Notes under the pieces: model-generated
Told to the model about the DNA's origin: nothing
The model's database searches: none
What the model saw: the letters and a program-made list of their open reading frames with translations, nothing else
Made by a program: the position numbers and the translations under genes
From: a marine gamma proteobacterium HTCC2148
GTDB lineage: Bacteria > Pseudomonadota > Gammaproteobacteria > Pseudomonadales > Halieaceae
Assembly (NCBI GenBank): GCA_000156295.1
Contig: DS999224.1
Location: 206,017 to 270,016 of the forward strand
Reading direction: 5' to 3'
Length of the DNA stretch: 64,000 nt
Shown here: piece by piece, positions 8,745 through 19,284 of the stretch
Position numbering within the stretch: the stretch's first letter is position 1
How the letters are laid out: the number at the start of each line of letters is the position of its first letter

Positions 8745-10576
8745 GGCGCGTTCCTTAGCATGACTGCGAGTAACAAAATGAGTCCCACTACCATGGTGGT
8801 GGCGTACCAGCGTAGCTCTCCATTTTGCAGAACTAGCAGACGATGATGTGCCCACTGGTTTGCGGCAACAATACCGTTGTAGATAGCGTCTACGGGTTCA
8901 TTACGCATCCAGTAGGAGATTTTTTTATAGGGTGTGACCCAGAGGACGTCGTAGAGCTGGTCTATCCGCCACCCGCTGAACCAGAAGTCCCGCAGGGCTC
9001 GGGCACCAGATGAAGCGACCATCTTGTCTACTGACAACTGACCGCCCAGGAACATCAGGTAGGCCAGCAGTAAACCCAAAAGTGGTGTACCAATGCTAAT
9101 CCACTCCACCGCATGATTCACTGTATGTTCAGCTGCGGCTGGAAATACGCCCGCAAGCGGCAAAGCGAACCAACCTCCTACCAGTGACAGTAAGCATAAA
9201 AGTAGTAAGGGCCCCGCCATTTTCCAACCGGGCTGCCGATCTGGCTCAGTCTTCGCCTCACCGAAGAAAACAATGAAGACCAACCGGAAACTGTAAATGC
9301 TGGTGAGCAAGGCACCTAACAGGCCTCCCGCCCAGAGCCAGGGCCCAATATCTTCCAAAGCCCAGGCTGAAAGCAATATGGCATCCTTACTGTAAAAGCC
9401 TGAAGTAAACGGCAGGGCAGCCAGGGCTGCAGAACCGATGAAAAAGCTGAGGAACACGATTGGCAGGCGGGTTCGCAGGCCGCCCATGCGGAAGATGTTG
9501 TGCTCATGGTGTAAACAGTGAATGACTGCACCGGCGGCCAGGAACAACAGTGCTTTGAAAAACGCGTGAGTCATCAAGTGAAAAATACCTGATGCAAAGG
9601 CTCCCACGCCCAGAGCGAGGAACATGTAGCCAATCTGGCTGATGGTTGAGTAGGCGAGAATGCGTTTGATATCGTTCTGTGCGAGCGCTGTGAAACCCGC
9701 GATTAGCAGGGTTGCCAGTCCTATCCAGGCAACGGCTTCCATTGTGGGTGGGGCTAACAGGAACAATCCGTAAGTGCGAGCTATCAGGTACACGCCAGCA
9801 GTGACCATGGTGGCGGCGTGAATCAAGGCGCTGACAGGTGTGGGACCGGCCATAGCATCTGGCAGCCAGGTGTGTAGCGGCAATTGCGCTGACTTACCCA
9901 CTGCCCCACCGAGCAGCAGTGCGGTAGCCAGCACTGGCAAGGCGTCGCCTGTCTGCCATTGGCTGTTGGCGGCAATCATCATCGGCTGAATATCCAGGGT
10001 ACCCAACTCGGTCAGGAGTAAAAACAGACCCAGCGCCATGGCGGTGTCGCCTATTCGAGTAACGATGAAGGCCTTGCGAGCCGCGGCACCGTTTGCGGAA
10101 TCTTTATACCAGAACCCAACCAGCAGGTAAGAACAAACACCAACGCCTTCCCAGCCCAAATAAAGCAGTAACAAGTTGTCCGCCATCACCAGCAGCAACA
10201 TGGCGGCGACGAACAGGTTCATATAAGTGAAGTAACGACAAATAGATTCGTCTTCCCACATGAACTCTATCGAATAAAGATGAATAAGAAAGCCCACGCC
10301 GGTAATGACGGACATCATAACGATGCTCAGGCCGTCTATGTAAAAGGCGATTCGGGGTGCAAAGTCACCGACGGACATCCAGGTCCAGAGGGTAAGCTCT
10401 AGCACCTGACCGTCAGCCAGAAAGTCCCTGGCCAACAAGGCTACGCAAATGGCGGAAAGTCCAACGCTGCCTGCACCTATCGTGGCCGCAATGTGTCGGG
10501 GCATGCGACCAGCACTCATGATCAACAACGTAGCACTGAGAAGTGGGAACAGCGGAATGAGGGCAATAGTATTCAT
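8741..10576 (-). CDS. nuoL: NADH-quinone oxidoreductase subunit L
   Basis: This is the largest antiporter-like subunit of complex I, 611 residues. It has the characteristic LLLYLGWEGVGVCSYLLVGF (TM5 Glu), GKSAQLPLHTWLPDAMAGPTP (TM7 Lys) and KRILAYSTISQIGYMFLALG motifs. Its long C-terminal part includes the lateral helix and a final membrane segment (TTMVVGLILLLAVML). It starts one base after the nuoK stop and overlaps nuoM. Confidence 0.97.
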   Translation of the reverse strand: MNTIALIPLFPLLSATLLIMSAGRMPRHIAATIGAGSVGLSAICVALLARDFLADGQVLELTLWTWMSVGDFAPRIAFYIDGLSIVMMSVITGVGFLIHLYSIEFMWEDESICRYFTYMNLFVAAMLLLVMADNLLLLYLGWEGVGVCSYLLVGFWYKDSANGAAARKAFIVTRIGDTAMALGLFLLLTELGTLDIQPMMIAANSQWQTGDALPVLATALLLGGAVGKSAQLPLHTWLPDAMAGPTPVSALIHAATMVTAGVYLIARTYGLFLLAPPTMEAVAWIGLATLLIAGFTALAQNDIKRILAYSTISQIGYMFLALGVGAFASGIFHLMTHAFFKALLFLAAGAVIHCLHHEHNIFRMGGLRTRLPIVFLSFFIGSAALAALPFTSGFYSKDAILLSAWALEDIGPWLWAGGLLGALLTSIYSFRLVFIVFFGEAKTEPDRQPGWKMAGPLLLLCLLSLVGGWFALPLAGVFPAAAEHTVNHAVEWISIGTPLLGLLLAYLMFLGGQLSVDKMVASSGARALRDFWFSGWRIDQLYDVLWVTPYKKISYWMRNEPVDAIYNGIVAANQWAHHRLLVLQNGELRWYATTMVVGLILLLAVMLRNAP

Positions 10577-10577
10577 A

Positions 10578-10892
10578 TTATCCTCGCAACCTGTGGGCTT
10601 GGTCCATGTCCAGGGTCTTGAAGCGGCGCTGTATTTGCAATACCAGGCCCAGCCCGACTGCCACTTCTGCCGCTGCGACGGTCAGGATTAGCATGAAGAT
10701 AATTTGACCATCTGCCTGTCCCCAATGCGCGCCGGCTGCTATGAACGCAAGCGCAGCTGAATTCAACATAACTTCCAGTGACATCAGCATAAAAATAATA
10801 TTACGGCGCAGCATTAAACCGAACAGGCCGCAAATAAATAGTAAACCTGCGATTACCAGCACATGCTCCATTGGCACCATCAGGCCGTCCAT
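10578..10892 (-). CDS. nuoK: NADH-quinone oxidoreductase subunit K
   Basis: Three-helix membrane subunit, 104 residues, matching the family size of about 100. The motif [15 protein letters not shown] carries the conserved membrane glutamate, and [16 protein letters not shown] carries the second. The ATG overlaps the nuoJ stop (TAATG). An internal ATG seven codons in is an alternative start. Confidence 0.96.
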   Translation of the reverse strand: MDGLMVPMEHVLVIAGLLFICGLFGLMLRRNIIFMLMSLEVMLNSAALAFIAAGAHWGQADGQIIFMLILTVAAAEVAVGLGLVLQIQRRFKTLDMDQAHRLRG

Positions 10893-11401
10893 TAGTGTTC
10901 TCCTCGGCGGACGATAAAGCGGCGCCCCAGGTGATAGGCACCTACCAGAGAGGAGAGCAACAGCATGGAGGCGATTTCTACCGCCAGTAAATAGGGACCA
11001 AAGAGTCTAATGCCAACGGCTTTTGGCGATACGGCATTGCCAGAGGTGACTCCCTGGAAGTCACCTAAAACCATGAGCATTTCAATGAGTAATAATGCTG
11101 CCATGGCGCCGGGAACAAACCAGTTGCGACCGGCAAGCCACTCGCGCTCTCGATCTTCACCGGTATCACCCAGGTTGAGCATCATGATGACGAACACAAA
11201 TAAAACCATTATCGCGCCTGCGTAAATCACAACCTCCAGTGCGGCTGCGAAGGGAGCCCCCATGAGGAAGAACATCACCGCTACTGCTAGTAAGGAAACG
11301 ATCAGGTAGATCAGGGCATGAGCTGCGTTGGCCCGGGTCAGCGCTGCCATGGTAGATGTCAGCGCTATTAAAGCGGCTATGTAAAATAGTGTGGCTAGCA
11401 T
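10892..11401 (-). CDS. nuoJ: NADH-quinone oxidoreductase subunit J
   Basis: Five-helix membrane subunit of complex I, 169 residues. Typical NuoJ sequences are present: [25 protein letters not shown], followed by [22 protein letters not shown], the conserved third helix whose pi-bulge couples quinone reduction to proton pumping. The basic C-terminus overlaps the nuoK start by one base. Confidence 0.96.
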   Translation of the reverse strand: MLATLFYIAALIALTSTMAALTRANAAHALIYLIVSLLAVAVMFFLMGAPFAAALEVVIYAGAIMVLFVFVIMMLNLGDTGEDREREWLAGRNWFVPGAMAALLLIEMLMVLGDFQGVTSGNAVSPKAVGIRLFGPYLLAVEIASMLLLSSLVGAYHLGRRFIVRRGEH

Positions 11402-11417
11402 GGCTCAGTGCTCTTAT

Positions 11418-11945
11418 TCATGGCAGCAAGCTCTTCACGTCGATGGGTGTAGCTTCATTTTCTGCCTGGCCTTTATCTTTACCGGTAATAGCCAGACCTG
11501 CGACGCGGTAGAAGTTATAGTCGTGATATTTCCCCGTGCCCTCTATTTGCAGGTGTTCTTTTTCATAAACCATGCTGCTGCGATTGTATTCACACATTTC
11601 GAAATCGGGTGTTAGCTGTATCGCGTTGGTCGGGCAGGCCTCTTCGCACATACCGCACATGATGCAGCGGGAAAAATTGATGCGGAAGAATTCCGGATAC
11701 CAGCGACCATCCTCCTTCACGCCCTGTTGCAAGGCAATGCAGTCTACAGGGCAAGCCACCGCGCAGAGGTTGCAGGCGACGCAGCGTTCTTCTCCATCAG
11801 GGTCTTTCGTTAATACAATGCGGCCTCGATAGCGAGGAGCCAGATAAGGTTTTTGTTCCGGGTATTGCACTGTTTCTGCCCGGGTAAAGCTGTGCTGCAA
11901 TATTGTCCAAATGGTGCGCACCTGGCTCATTAGTGCCTTGAACAT
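11418..11945 (-). CDS. nuoI: NADH-quinone oxidoreductase subunit I
   Basis: Ferredoxin-like peripheral subunit of 175 residues with two complete 4Fe-4S motifs, [15 protein letters not shown] (about residue 55) and [16 protein letters not shown] (about residue 94). These hold clusters N6a and N6b, which pass electrons from NuoG to N2 in NuoB. It lies 16 bases before nuoJ and four bases after nuoH. Confidence 0.97.
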   Translation of the reverse strand: MFKALMSQVRTIWTILQHSFTRAETVQYPEQKPYLAPRYRGRIVLTKDPDGEERCVACNLCAVACPVDCIALQQGVKEDGRWYPEFFRINFSRCIMCGMCEEACPTNAIQLTPDFEMCEYNRSSMVYEKEHLQIEGTGKYHDYNFYRVAGLAITGKDKGQAENEATPIDVKSLLP

Positions 11946-11949
11946 AACA

Positions 11950-12903
11950 TCAGCCCTCCATCCAGAGCGCGATCGCGCCGGTCAGCAACAGGTTGAACAG
12001 AGTGAGCGGCAACATGATCTTCCAGCCCAGGGACATCAACTGGTCGTAGCGTGGGCGAGGAATGGCAGCCCGCAACAATACAAAAAAGCAGATCAGGGCG
12101 AAAACCTTGAGGCAGAACCAGACCACTGGTGGCAGTACCGGACCAAGCCAGCCACCGAAAAACAGAGTGGTAATCATGCAGCAGATCAGGATCAGCCCCA
12201 GGTACTCCCCCAACATGAACATGGCGAACTTCATGCCACCGTATTCGGTATGGAAGCCGGCAGTGAGTTCGTGCTCCGCCTCGGGCAGGTCGAAAGGTAG
12301 ACGATGACTCTCTGCTATACCCGCAATCATGAAAGTGAAAAGTCCCAATACTTGCGGCACGCAGTACCAGACATCTCGCTGGGCCTCGACAATGTCACGC
12401 ATTGAAAAACTGCCGGTCAACATGACAACGCCCATCAACGACAAACCCATGAAAACTTCGTAGCTAACCATCTGGGCCGCCGAGCGCAGGCCGCCCAACA
12501 GCGCATACTTATTGTTGGAGGCGAGGCCCCCGAGCAGTACGCTATATACCGCCAGTGAAGTCATTCCCAGAAAGAACAGCAGGCCGATGTTGATATCAAG
12601 GACGTATAAATCAGGTCCAAACGGAACCACCGCAAAGCCTAGTAACATGGCAACCACAATTGCCGTGGGAGCGAATACAAACACCAGTCGGTCGGCAAAG
12701 GGCGGTACCCAGTCGTGTTTGGTTAATAGCTTGAGCATATCGGCAGCGACCTGGAGAACACCGAAGGGGCCGAGTCGATTTGGGCCGTAGCGATCCTGCC
12801 AGACACCCAGCAGGCGCCGCTCGAACCAGGTGAGTACGGCTGCTCCGCCGACCGCGGCGAAGATAATCAGTAGTCCAAAGCTGATGGTGCCTAGTTCAGT
12901 CAT
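11950..12903 (-). CDS. nuoH: NADH-quinone oxidoreductase subunit H
   Basis: Membrane subunit forming much of the quinone-entry site, 317 residues. It has the conserved [22 protein letters not shown] and [26 protein letters not shown] blocks. Reading is open from 12933, but ATG 12903 has GGGAG five bases upstream and encodes [10 protein letters not shown], so I take it as the start. That start overlaps the nuoG stop by eight bases. Confidence 0.96.
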   Translation of the reverse strand: MTELGTISFGLLIIFAAVGGAAVLTWFERRLLGVWQDRYGPNRLGPFGVLQVAADMLKLLTKHDWVPPFADRLVFVFAPTAIVVAMLLGFAVVPFGPDLYVLDINIGLLFFLGMTSLAVYSVLLGGLASNNKYALLGGLRSAAQMVSYEVFMGLSLMGVVMLTGSFSMRDIVEAQRDVWYCVPQVLGLFTFMIAGIAESHRLPFDLPEAEHELTAGFHTEYGGMKFAMFMLGEYLGLILICCMITTLFFGGWLGPVLPPVVWFCLKVFALICFFVLLRAAIPRPRYDQLMSLGWKIMLPLTLFNLLLTGAIALWMEG

Positions 12904-15667
12904 TGCCACTCCCGATTTCTGTGCTTCGGTCACTTCCGATCAGCTGTGGTCGACGACGCTTCCAGCCCTGGGCTTTTTGTAGACTGATATTTTCCCCTGG
13001 GGTCAGGTTGGCGGTGCCACTGTGGCCAGCGGCGTAGCCGATACAACCGGCTGCAATGCTATTGTTGATTTTGACTTCTAGGGTGGCCAGTCCGTCGTTC
13101 AGGTTCAGTCCATCGCCTTCGCCTACCTCCAGGCCAAGGGCATCATCAGCACGTATTTCAATGTAGCCGTCTTCGCAAAGCTCTGCGACTCCGAGGCTGA
13201 GTGCGCTCAGTTCTTCTGAACCAAAGATGCGATAGCGGGGTACCAGTTGCCACTGGCCCTGAGTGGGTGAAAATGCTGGCGGGTTCTCGCGCGGGCCTGA
13301 CTCTTTGGCTTGGCCCGGACCCAGTAAACGCATGCCCGCTGTGCCGCCTCGTAAGGGTCCGCCAACTTCTGACTGGAAACGGTGTAGCGACTGATTTGAA
13401 TTCCAGCCCGGTGCCCAGACAAAAGGTAACAATGAGCCAGGCTGCGAACGATTTAACCCTTCCATGGTGAATGCCAGGGGTGATTCTTCATCGACCGGCT
13501 GCTTCGGTTCATGTACCGAGATATCGGCGCGCATTGCCGTGCGCCCGGAGTAACGATGAGGCTGGCGTGGAATTTTTACGCCCGCATTACGAAAATGATG
13601 GTCAGGTGCCGCCCCTGTGATGCCCGCCAGGTCGGCAATGTTGGCGGCACAGTCTCGGGTGATGTCATCGAAATGATGCAGGTCGGCGGCTGTTGAAAGT
13701 CCCAGCTCTTTGCTACAGGCCAGCAACCAGACCCAGGCTGGCCTGCGCTCGCCCTTCGGCGCAAACACAGGGTAGTGTCGCTGTGCACGGCCTTCCAAAC
13801 TAACCAGCGTACCTTCTGTTTCGGCAAAGCTGGCCGCGGGGAGAACCAGACTGGCTGCCGAGGTGGTGCGGTTGTCCAGTCCGTCCAAAACGATAACAGT
13901 GTCGGCGGTCGCGAGCAGACGCTCGACTTCTGGCTCCGGCGCACGGTGATAGAGGTCGTTTTCCAGAATAACAAGGACATCGAAGTTGCCATCAGCAGCC
14001 AACTTGCCGAGGGAGGGACTATCGGGCCCCGCCAGCATCGCCTGACCTAGGCTGTTAGCCTCTGGCACCGTCAGTGTAAGCATGGTCTGCTGGCCTGACT
14101 GACAAAGTGCTTCTGCAACGTCGGCGGCTGTTTGCATCACCTCGGCGTTGCCACAGCTGGTGCCTGAAATAATAAGCGGTCGTTTGGCCGCTCGTAACGC
14201 AGTGCTGATTGCTTCAACGTGCCCAGCAATTTCCGGCTCGAGATCTTCTCCTGCATGGCCTGAAATTGATGCGGCTACTGCTGCTCCCAGGCGCGCAATA
14301 TTTTGAGGTGCCAGCGTTATGTTTTCCTCGGCTACATCTGCCAGTCGGGTGCTGCCAGTGGCTGCAATAAACAGTGGGCTGAGTTGATCCTGGGCCAGAT
14401 TGCGAACAGCGGCATCCTGCCAGGACTCCAGGCGCAGATCGGCGGCCATCTCAAACGCCTTGTTGCGCACGCTCTGACGTAAGGCCAATGCGAGTCGCGG
14501 CGCGGTATTGGTAAGGTCTTCGCCGAGAATCAGAATTACATCGGCAGATTCGATACTGCGAATGTCTGGAGTGACTGCTGAACTGGCCTGCTGCAGCTCC
14601 AGTGCCAGGTTGACCAGTTTGTGCTCTCTATCATTGAAGCCGGGACTGAAGTTATCCTCTCCGACCAGGTTGCGAAGCAGGTAGTTGGCTTCCACAGATG
14701 CTCGGGGCGAACCGATGCCGGCGACTCGGGCACCGCTGCAGGCTTCCGCCATGACTTGCAGGGCGTGATGATGATCCACAGGGTCGTAGGATCCGGTTTG
14801 GTTACGTAAGCCGGGGCTTTCTAAGCGTTCATCGTTGTTAACAAAGTTAGCGCCGAAACGACCGCGATCGCAAAGAAAATAGCCATTGACCTCGGCGTTA
14901 AAGCGGTTGTGAACGCGTTTGAGTCGGCCATAACGTTCACCGGGTACTGTATTACAGCCCACGGCACAGCCGGTGCATACCGAGGGAGCGGACTGTAGGT
15001 CCCACTTGCGCGTGTAGTCATTGACCAGCGTCTTGTCGGTGAACACGCCTGTAGGACAAACTTCCACCAGGTTGCCGGCGAATTCACTTTCCAGTACGCC
15101 TTCCTGGTGGCGCCCGAAGTAGACGTGGTCATGGGAAGCGAGTGCGGCAAGATCAGTGCCACCCGCATAGTCCTTGTAGTAACGGGTGCATCGATAGCAA
15201 GTGATGCAGCGGTTCATCTCGTGATTGATCAGTGGTCCGAGATACTGATTGCGATGTGTGTTTTTCTGCCCTCTGTAGACACGATCTCGATGACCGACCA
15301 TGACAGTCATGTCCTGCAAGTGGCACTCGCCACCCTCAGCACACACCGGACAATCGTGGGGGTGATTTAACATCAACGACTCAACTACCGACTCGCGAAA
15401 GCCCTTTGCCCGATCGCCATCGAGTGAGAATATGGCCCCGTCTGTCACCGGAGTCATGCAGCCCATTACGATGCGCCCACGGCCGGATTGTTCGTCCTCG
15501 TCTGTCAGGTATTGCACAACGGCACACTGACGACAGGCACCGACGGAACCCATGGCCGGGTGCCAGCAGAAATAGGGCAAGTCCAACCCCAAAGACAGGC
15601 AGCTTTCCAGCAGGTTCTTGCCTGCCTCCATCTCATATTCCACGCCGTCTATGCGAATTGTGGGCAT
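12896..15667 (-). CDS. nuoG: NADH-quinone oxidoreductase subunit G
   Basis: Large iron-sulfur subunit of complex I, 923 residues. In order: a 2Fe-2S ferredoxin domain (cysteines in YFCWHPAMGSVGACRQCAVVQ), the His-Cys3 site HPHDCPVCAEGGECHLQD, the 4Fe-4S pair CITCYRCTRY...CPTGVF, and the extra N7 motif CTGCAVGCNT with a distant FLCDRGRF, found in E. coli-type NuoG. A molybdopterin-oxidoreductase-like domain without evident cofactor site makes up the rest. The start is directly joined to nuoF (one-base overlap) and the end overlaps nuoH. Confidence 0.96.
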   Translation of the reverse strand: MPTIRIDGVEYEMEAGKNLLESCLSLGLDLPYFCWHPAMGSVGACRQCAVVQYLTDEDEQSGRGRIVMGCMTPVTDGAIFSLDGDRAKGFRESVVESLMLNHPHDCPVCAEGGECHLQDMTVMVGHRDRVYRGQKNTHRNQYLGPLINHEMNRCITCYRCTRYYKDYAGGTDLAALASHDHVYFGRHQEGVLESEFAGNLVEVCPTGVFTDKTLVNDYTRKWDLQSAPSVCTGCAVGCNTVPGERYGRLKRVHNRFNAEVNGYFLCDRGRFGANFVNNDERLESPGLRNQTGSYDPVDHHHALQVMAEACSGARVAGIGSPRASVEANYLLRNLVGEDNFSPGFNDREHKLVNLALELQQASSAVTPDIRSIESADVILILGEDLTNTAPRLALALRQSVRNKAFEMAADLRLESWQDAAVRNLAQDQLSPLFIAATGSTRLADVAEENITLAPQNIARLGAAVAASISGHAGEDLEPEIAGHVEAISTALRAAKRPLIISGTSCGNAEVMQTAADVAEALCQSGQQTMLTLTVPEANSLGQAMLAGPDSPSLGKLAADGNFDVLVILENDLYHRAPEPEVERLLATADTVIVLDGLDNRTTSAASLVLPAASFAETEGTLVSLEGRAQRHYPVFAPKGERRPAWVWLLACSKELGLSTAADLHHFDDITRDCAANIADLAGITGAAPDHHFRNAGVKIPRQPHRYSGRTAMRADISVHEPKQPVDEESPLAFTMEGLNRSQPGSLLPFVWAPGWNSNQSLHRFQSEVGGPLRGGTAGMRLLGPGQAKESGPRENPPAFSPTQGQWQLVPRYRIFGSEELSALSLGVAELCEDGYIEIRADDALGLEVGEGDGLNLNDGLATLEVKINNSIAAGCIGYAAGHSGTANLTPGENISLQKAQGWKRRRPQLIGSDRSTEIGSGND

Positions 15668-16962
15668 TAGTGAGTTCCCCCGTTACAGTGGGGACAGTTG
15701 CCGCTCAGGTGATTTTCAAAGGCTTCCGGAAAGTATTTCATTGCGCTTTGCAGAGGTTCCATCGCCCCGGGCGCGAGCGCGCAATGGGTGTTGCCGATAG
15801 CGCCAATAAACTTCACCTGACGCGCCAGGGTGTCCATGTCTTCTTCCTGGCCACGGCCATTCTGGATATCGTCTAATACCTGGGCCGACCAGGGCAGTCC
15901 ATCCCGGCAGGGGGTGCAGAAGCCACAGGACTCACGTGCAAAAAACGCCACCAGGTTTTTGACAAAACCGACTGGACAGGTTTTGTCGTCCAGAATAATC
16001 ATGGTGCCAGTGCCCATGCGTGAACCGGCCTTGCCAATGGTGTCATAGTCCATCGCCAGGTCCAGATGCTCCTCAGTCAAGAAATCGGTAGAGCCACCTC
16101 CGGGAAGAAAACCCTTGAGGTTGTAGCCGTCTTCCATGCCGCCGGCGTACTCCTCGATGATCTGGCGTACCGGTGTACCCATTGGCAGCTCCCAGCACCC
16201 TGGGTTCTTGACCCGGCCGCTAACGCCATACAATTTGGTGCCGGCATCTTCGGTCAGCCCTAGCGACTTGAACCACTCGGCACCGCGTTCAATGATGTGA
16301 TGGACGTTACACAATGTTTCCACGTTGTTGACGATAGTTGGTCGCCCCCACAGACCGCTCACCTGGGGGAAAGGAGGCTTCGCTCGGGGGTTGGCTCGCT
16401 TACCTTCCAATGAGCTGATCAATGCGGTTTCCTCGCCGCAGATGTAGCGCCCTGCGCTCGAGTGGACGTGCATCTCAAGTTGATAGCCCGTCCCGAGGAT
16501 ATCTTGTCCCAGATAACCTTTCTCATGACAGGCGGCAATTGCTTCCTGCAGCAGGCGCGTGGCTTGATGATACTCAGCGCGAATAAAAATATAGGCGACA
16601 TCGGCCTGCAATGTATAAGCGGAAACGATCATGCCTTCGATAAGCTGATGGGGGTCGCATTCCAATAATAGTCGATCTTTAAAGGTGCCCGGTTCCATTT
16701 CATCGGCGTTGCAGATCAGGTATTTATGCCCCGGGCTGCACTTGTCGCCCATAGGAACGAAGCTCCACTTCATTCCCGTCGGAAAGCCTGCACCACCGCG
16801 GCCACGGAGATTAGAGTCTTTAAGAACTTGCAGGCAATCTTCTGGCGACTGAGCAAGTGCCGCCCGCAGACCCTGGTAGCCGCCGTTGGCTTCGTAGGCA
16901 GCCATGTCAGTAGGACGGCGGTCATCGCGCACATTGCGGGTGAGAGGTGTAGTCAGGCTCAT
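15667..16962 (-). CDS. nuoF: NADH-quinone oxidoreductase subunit F
   Basis: NADH- and FMN-binding subunit, 431 residues. The glycine-rich NADH site RGRGGAGFPTGMKWSF lies near residue 53, the FMN region includes CNADEMEPGTFKDR, and the N3 4Fe-4S ligands are in ESCGFCTPCRDG (about residue 345) plus the later cysteine in THCALAPGA. It overlaps nuoE by four bases and nuoG by one. Confidence 0.97.
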   Translation of the reverse strand: MSLTTPLTRNVRDDRRPTDMAAYEANGGYQGLRAALAQSPEDCLQVLKDSNLRGRGGAGFPTGMKWSFVPMGDKCSPGHKYLICNADEMEPGTFKDRLLLECDPHQLIEGMIVSAYTLQADVAYIFIRAEYHQATRLLQEAIAACHEKGYLGQDILGTGYQLEMHVHSSAGRYICGEETALISSLEGKRANPRAKPPFPQVSGLWGRPTIVNNVETLCNVHHIIERGAEWFKSLGLTEDAGTKLYGVSGRVKNPGCWELPMGTPVRQIIEEYAGGMEDGYNLKGFLPGGGSTDFLTEEHLDLAMDYDTIGKAGSRMGTGTMIILDDKTCPVGFVKNLVAFFARESCGFCTPCRDGLPWSAQVLDDIQNGRGQEEDMDTLARQVKFIGAIGNTHCALAPGAMEPLQSAMKYFPEAFENHLSGNCPHCNGGTH

Positions 16963-17462
16963 GGCGTGGTGCTCCCTCCCAAAATTCTTATGATGCTTTC
17001 TTCACAGAGGTCTTCATGCAGCTCATCGCCAACCATCATTACGGGCGCTTTGTCGCAAGCACCCAGGCAGGTCACAGGCAGCAGGGTATAGCGATTGTCA
17101 CTGGTGGTCTCTCCTAACTCGACACCCAGTTCCTCGGTAATACGCTGCTGTAAGTTATCGCAACCTTTTATCCAGCAGCTGATACTGTTGCAAAGCAGAA
17201 TGACCTTGTCGCCCACCGGGCGGCGGTAAATGAGGTTGTAAAACGTGGCAATTCCATCCAGCTCATCGGCCGACATGTGCAGGTGTGCTGCGATTGCGCT
17301 CAGGCTCTCATCCGATACCCAGCCACGATGCGCCTGTACAATTTTTAGTGCGTCTATGGCCACTGCATCCCGATAAGGCACATGCGCGATCTCTGCATCA
17401 ATGGCCTGTAGCTCTTCCTGGCTCAGGGCAGATATCAGGTTCATGGAGTTTGCTTCACTCAT
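16959..17462 (-). CDS. nuoE: NADH-quinone oxidoreductase subunit E
   Basis: Thioredoxin-like 2Fe-2S subunit of 167 residues. Cluster N1a ligands are seen as CNSISC (C-x4-C) and CLGAC (C-x3-C), with the spacing of E. coli NuoE. It follows nuoCD by four bases and overlaps nuoF by four. Confidence 0.96.
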   Translation of the reverse strand: MSEANSMNLISALSQEELQAIDAEIAHVPYRDAVAIDALKIVQAHRGWVSDESLSAIAAHLHMSADELDGIATFYNLIYRRPVGDKVILLCNSISCWIKGCDNLQQRITEELGVELGETTSDNRYTLLPVTCLGACDKAPVMMVGDELHEDLCEESIIRILGGSTTP

Positions 17463-17466
17463 CTCG

Positions 17467-19218
17467 TCATCGGTCCACGTCTGCCATTACAAAGTCTATG
17501 CTGGCAATGATTGCGATCAGGTCAGGGATTAACAGCCCTTTGCAAAAATCAGGGATTTGTTGCAGAGCCGGGAAAGATGGCGTGCGAATTCGGGTGCGAT
17601 AAGAGGTCGTTCCACCGTCACTGACCAGGTGGTAGTTGTTAATGCCTTTGGTAGCCTCAATCGGGAAAGACGCTTCGCCTACCGGCATCACCGGTCCCCA
17701 GCTGACCGACAGGAAGTGATGAATAAGGGTTTCAATATCCTGCATGGTTCGTTCTTTGGGTGGAGGTGTGGTCAGTTTGTGTTCGCTTTTGTAAGGGCCC
17801 TCGGGCATGTTGTCCAGGCACTGGCGAATAATGCGCAGGCTCTGGCGAATTTCTTCTACTCGAACTGCAGCCCGGTCATAACTGTCGCCGCGATTGCCGA
17901 TGGGTACCTCAAACTCGAACTCATCGTAGCCGCCATAAGGTCTGTCGCGGCGCAGGTCGAAATCCATGCCGGTGGCGCGCAACGAAGCCCCGGTTATGCC
18001 CCATGAAAGTGCTTCGGCTGTATCGTATTCACCGATACCCACCGTGCGCTGTTTGAGAATGCTGTTATCCATGGCCATAGTTTGATAGTGATCCATGCGC
18101 GCCGGCATGCTGTCGATAAATTCCCTGACCATTTTGTCCCAGCCCTGCGGCAGGTCCTGGGCTACGCCACCAATGCGGAACCAGGCAGGGTGCATTCGCC
18201 CGCCGGTAATTGCCTCGATAATCCCAAACAGCCGCTCCCGGTCAGCGAACATATAAAACACGGGAGACATCTGGCCAACGTCCTGGGCAAAAGTGCCGTA
18301 GAACACGAGGTGGCTGGAAATACGAAACAACTCTGCCATCATGATGCGAATGATTTTGGCTCGCGGCGGTACTTCAATGCCCGCAAGTTGTTCTATTGCC
18401 ATTACGTAGGCAAGGTTGTTCATCACCCCGCCCAGGTAATCAATGCGATCGGTATAGGGAATGAACGAGTGCCAGGTTTGGCGCTCTGCCATTTTCTCCG
18501 CGCCGCGATGGTGATAACCAATATCAGGTACCGCATCGACAATCACCTCGCCATCCAGTTGCAGCGCGATACGGAACACGCCATGCACGGAGGGGTGGTT
18601 GGGCCCCAGATTGAGAAACATAAACTCGGTGTCTTCGGTTGCCCGCGCCATGCCCCATTCCTCGGGCTTGAACAGCAGTGCTTCTTGTTCCGCAGCTTGT
18701 TTTTCTTCGTCCAGGCTAAACGGTTCCATCTCGGTCGCGCGGGCTGGATGGTCCTTGCGTAGCGCATGGCCCTCCCATGTGGGCGGTAATAGAATGCGGC
18801 GCAGGTTGGGGTGGCCGGAGAATTCTACGCCGTACATGTCCCAGGCTTCTCGCTCGTACCAGTTGGCGTTGGGCCAGATCAGGTGCGCAGACGGGACCGA
18901 TGCATCATCTGAACTAACGCCCACTTTTATCCGTATTTCTTCCCGCGCTTCCAGGCTCAGCAGGTGGTAAACAATAGTGAAGTCCAGGGCGGCCTCGGGG
19001 CGATGCTCGCGCAGGCGCTCATCAATGCCGAACAAATCGAGCAACATGGGGAATTCGGCTCGCAGGTGTGCCAGTACCTCTAGTAGTTTGTGCCGTTCTA
19101 CCCATAAAGTTGGGGTGTTGTCCTGGGTTGGCTGGGCCGTAAATGACGGCGCACCAAAGCGGCTGAACAGGCCGTTCACGGTGGCGTTGCTGTCAGATGT
19201 TTGCTGCGCTTGTGGCAC
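17467..19218 (-). CDS. nuoC: NADH-quinone oxidoreductase fused subunit C/D
   Basis: This is a single 583-residue protein in which NuoC (about residues 1-180; [24 protein letters not shown]) is joined to NuoD (about 200-583; [27 protein letters not shown], the C-terminal [15 protein letters not shown]-like block and final VMADVDR). The C-D fusion is also found in E. coli and Pseudomonas. NuoD contributes the histidine and other residues at the quinone site near N2. It is separated from nuoB by an unusually large gap for this operon (66 bases) that contains a REP-like palindrome. Confidence 0.97.
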   Translation of the reverse strand: MPQAQQTSDSNATVNGLFSRFGAPSFTAQPTQDNTPTLWVERHKLLEVLAHLRAEFPMLLDLFGIDERLREHRPEAALDFTIVYHLLSLEAREEIRIKVGVSSDDASVPSAHLIWPNANWYEREAWDMYGVEFSGHPNLRRILLPPTWEGHALRKDHPARATEMEPFSLDEEKQAAEQEALLFKPEEWGMARATEDTEFMFLNLGPNHPSVHGVFRIALQLDGEVIVDAVPDIGYHHRGAEKMAERQTWHSFIPYTDRIDYLGGVMNNLAYVMAIEQLAGIEVPPRAKIIRIMMAELFRISSHLVFYGTFAQDVGQMSPVFYMFADRERLFGIIEAITGGRMHPAWFRIGGVAQDLPQGWDKMVREFIDSMPARMDHYQTMAMDNSILKQRTVGIGEYDTAEALSWGITGASLRATGMDFDLRRDRPYGGYDEFEFEVPIGNRGDSYDRAAVRVEEIRQSLRIIRQCLDNMPEGPYKSEHKLTTPPPKERTMQDIETLIHHFLSVSWGPVMPVGEASFPIEATKGINNYHLVSDGGTTSYRTRIRTPSFPALQQIPDFCKGLLIPDLIAIIASIDFVMADVDR

Positions 19219-19251
19219 TGGCGCTTTAGCCCCTTATATTTTTATTGGTCA

Positions 19252-19275
19252 GCGTCATCCCCGCGCTTGCGGAGG
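19252..19275. repeat. REP-like palindromic element between nuoB and nuoCD
   Basis: The segment reads GCGTCATCCCCGCGCTTGCG on the plus strand, an imperfect palindrome of the kind seen in dispersed REP elements of gammaproteobacteria (CGTCAT followed by a GC-rich hairpin). It is the only sizeable gap inside the nuo operon. A related CGTCAT-headed element occurs at 61660. Dispersal across the genome cannot be tested from this window. Confidence 0.45.
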
Positions 19276-19284
19276 TAACTGCAG

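Noticed and set aside
11911-12300. Plus-strand frame of 129 codons rich in Gln and His
   Set aside because: Antisense shadow of nuoH, which is certain.
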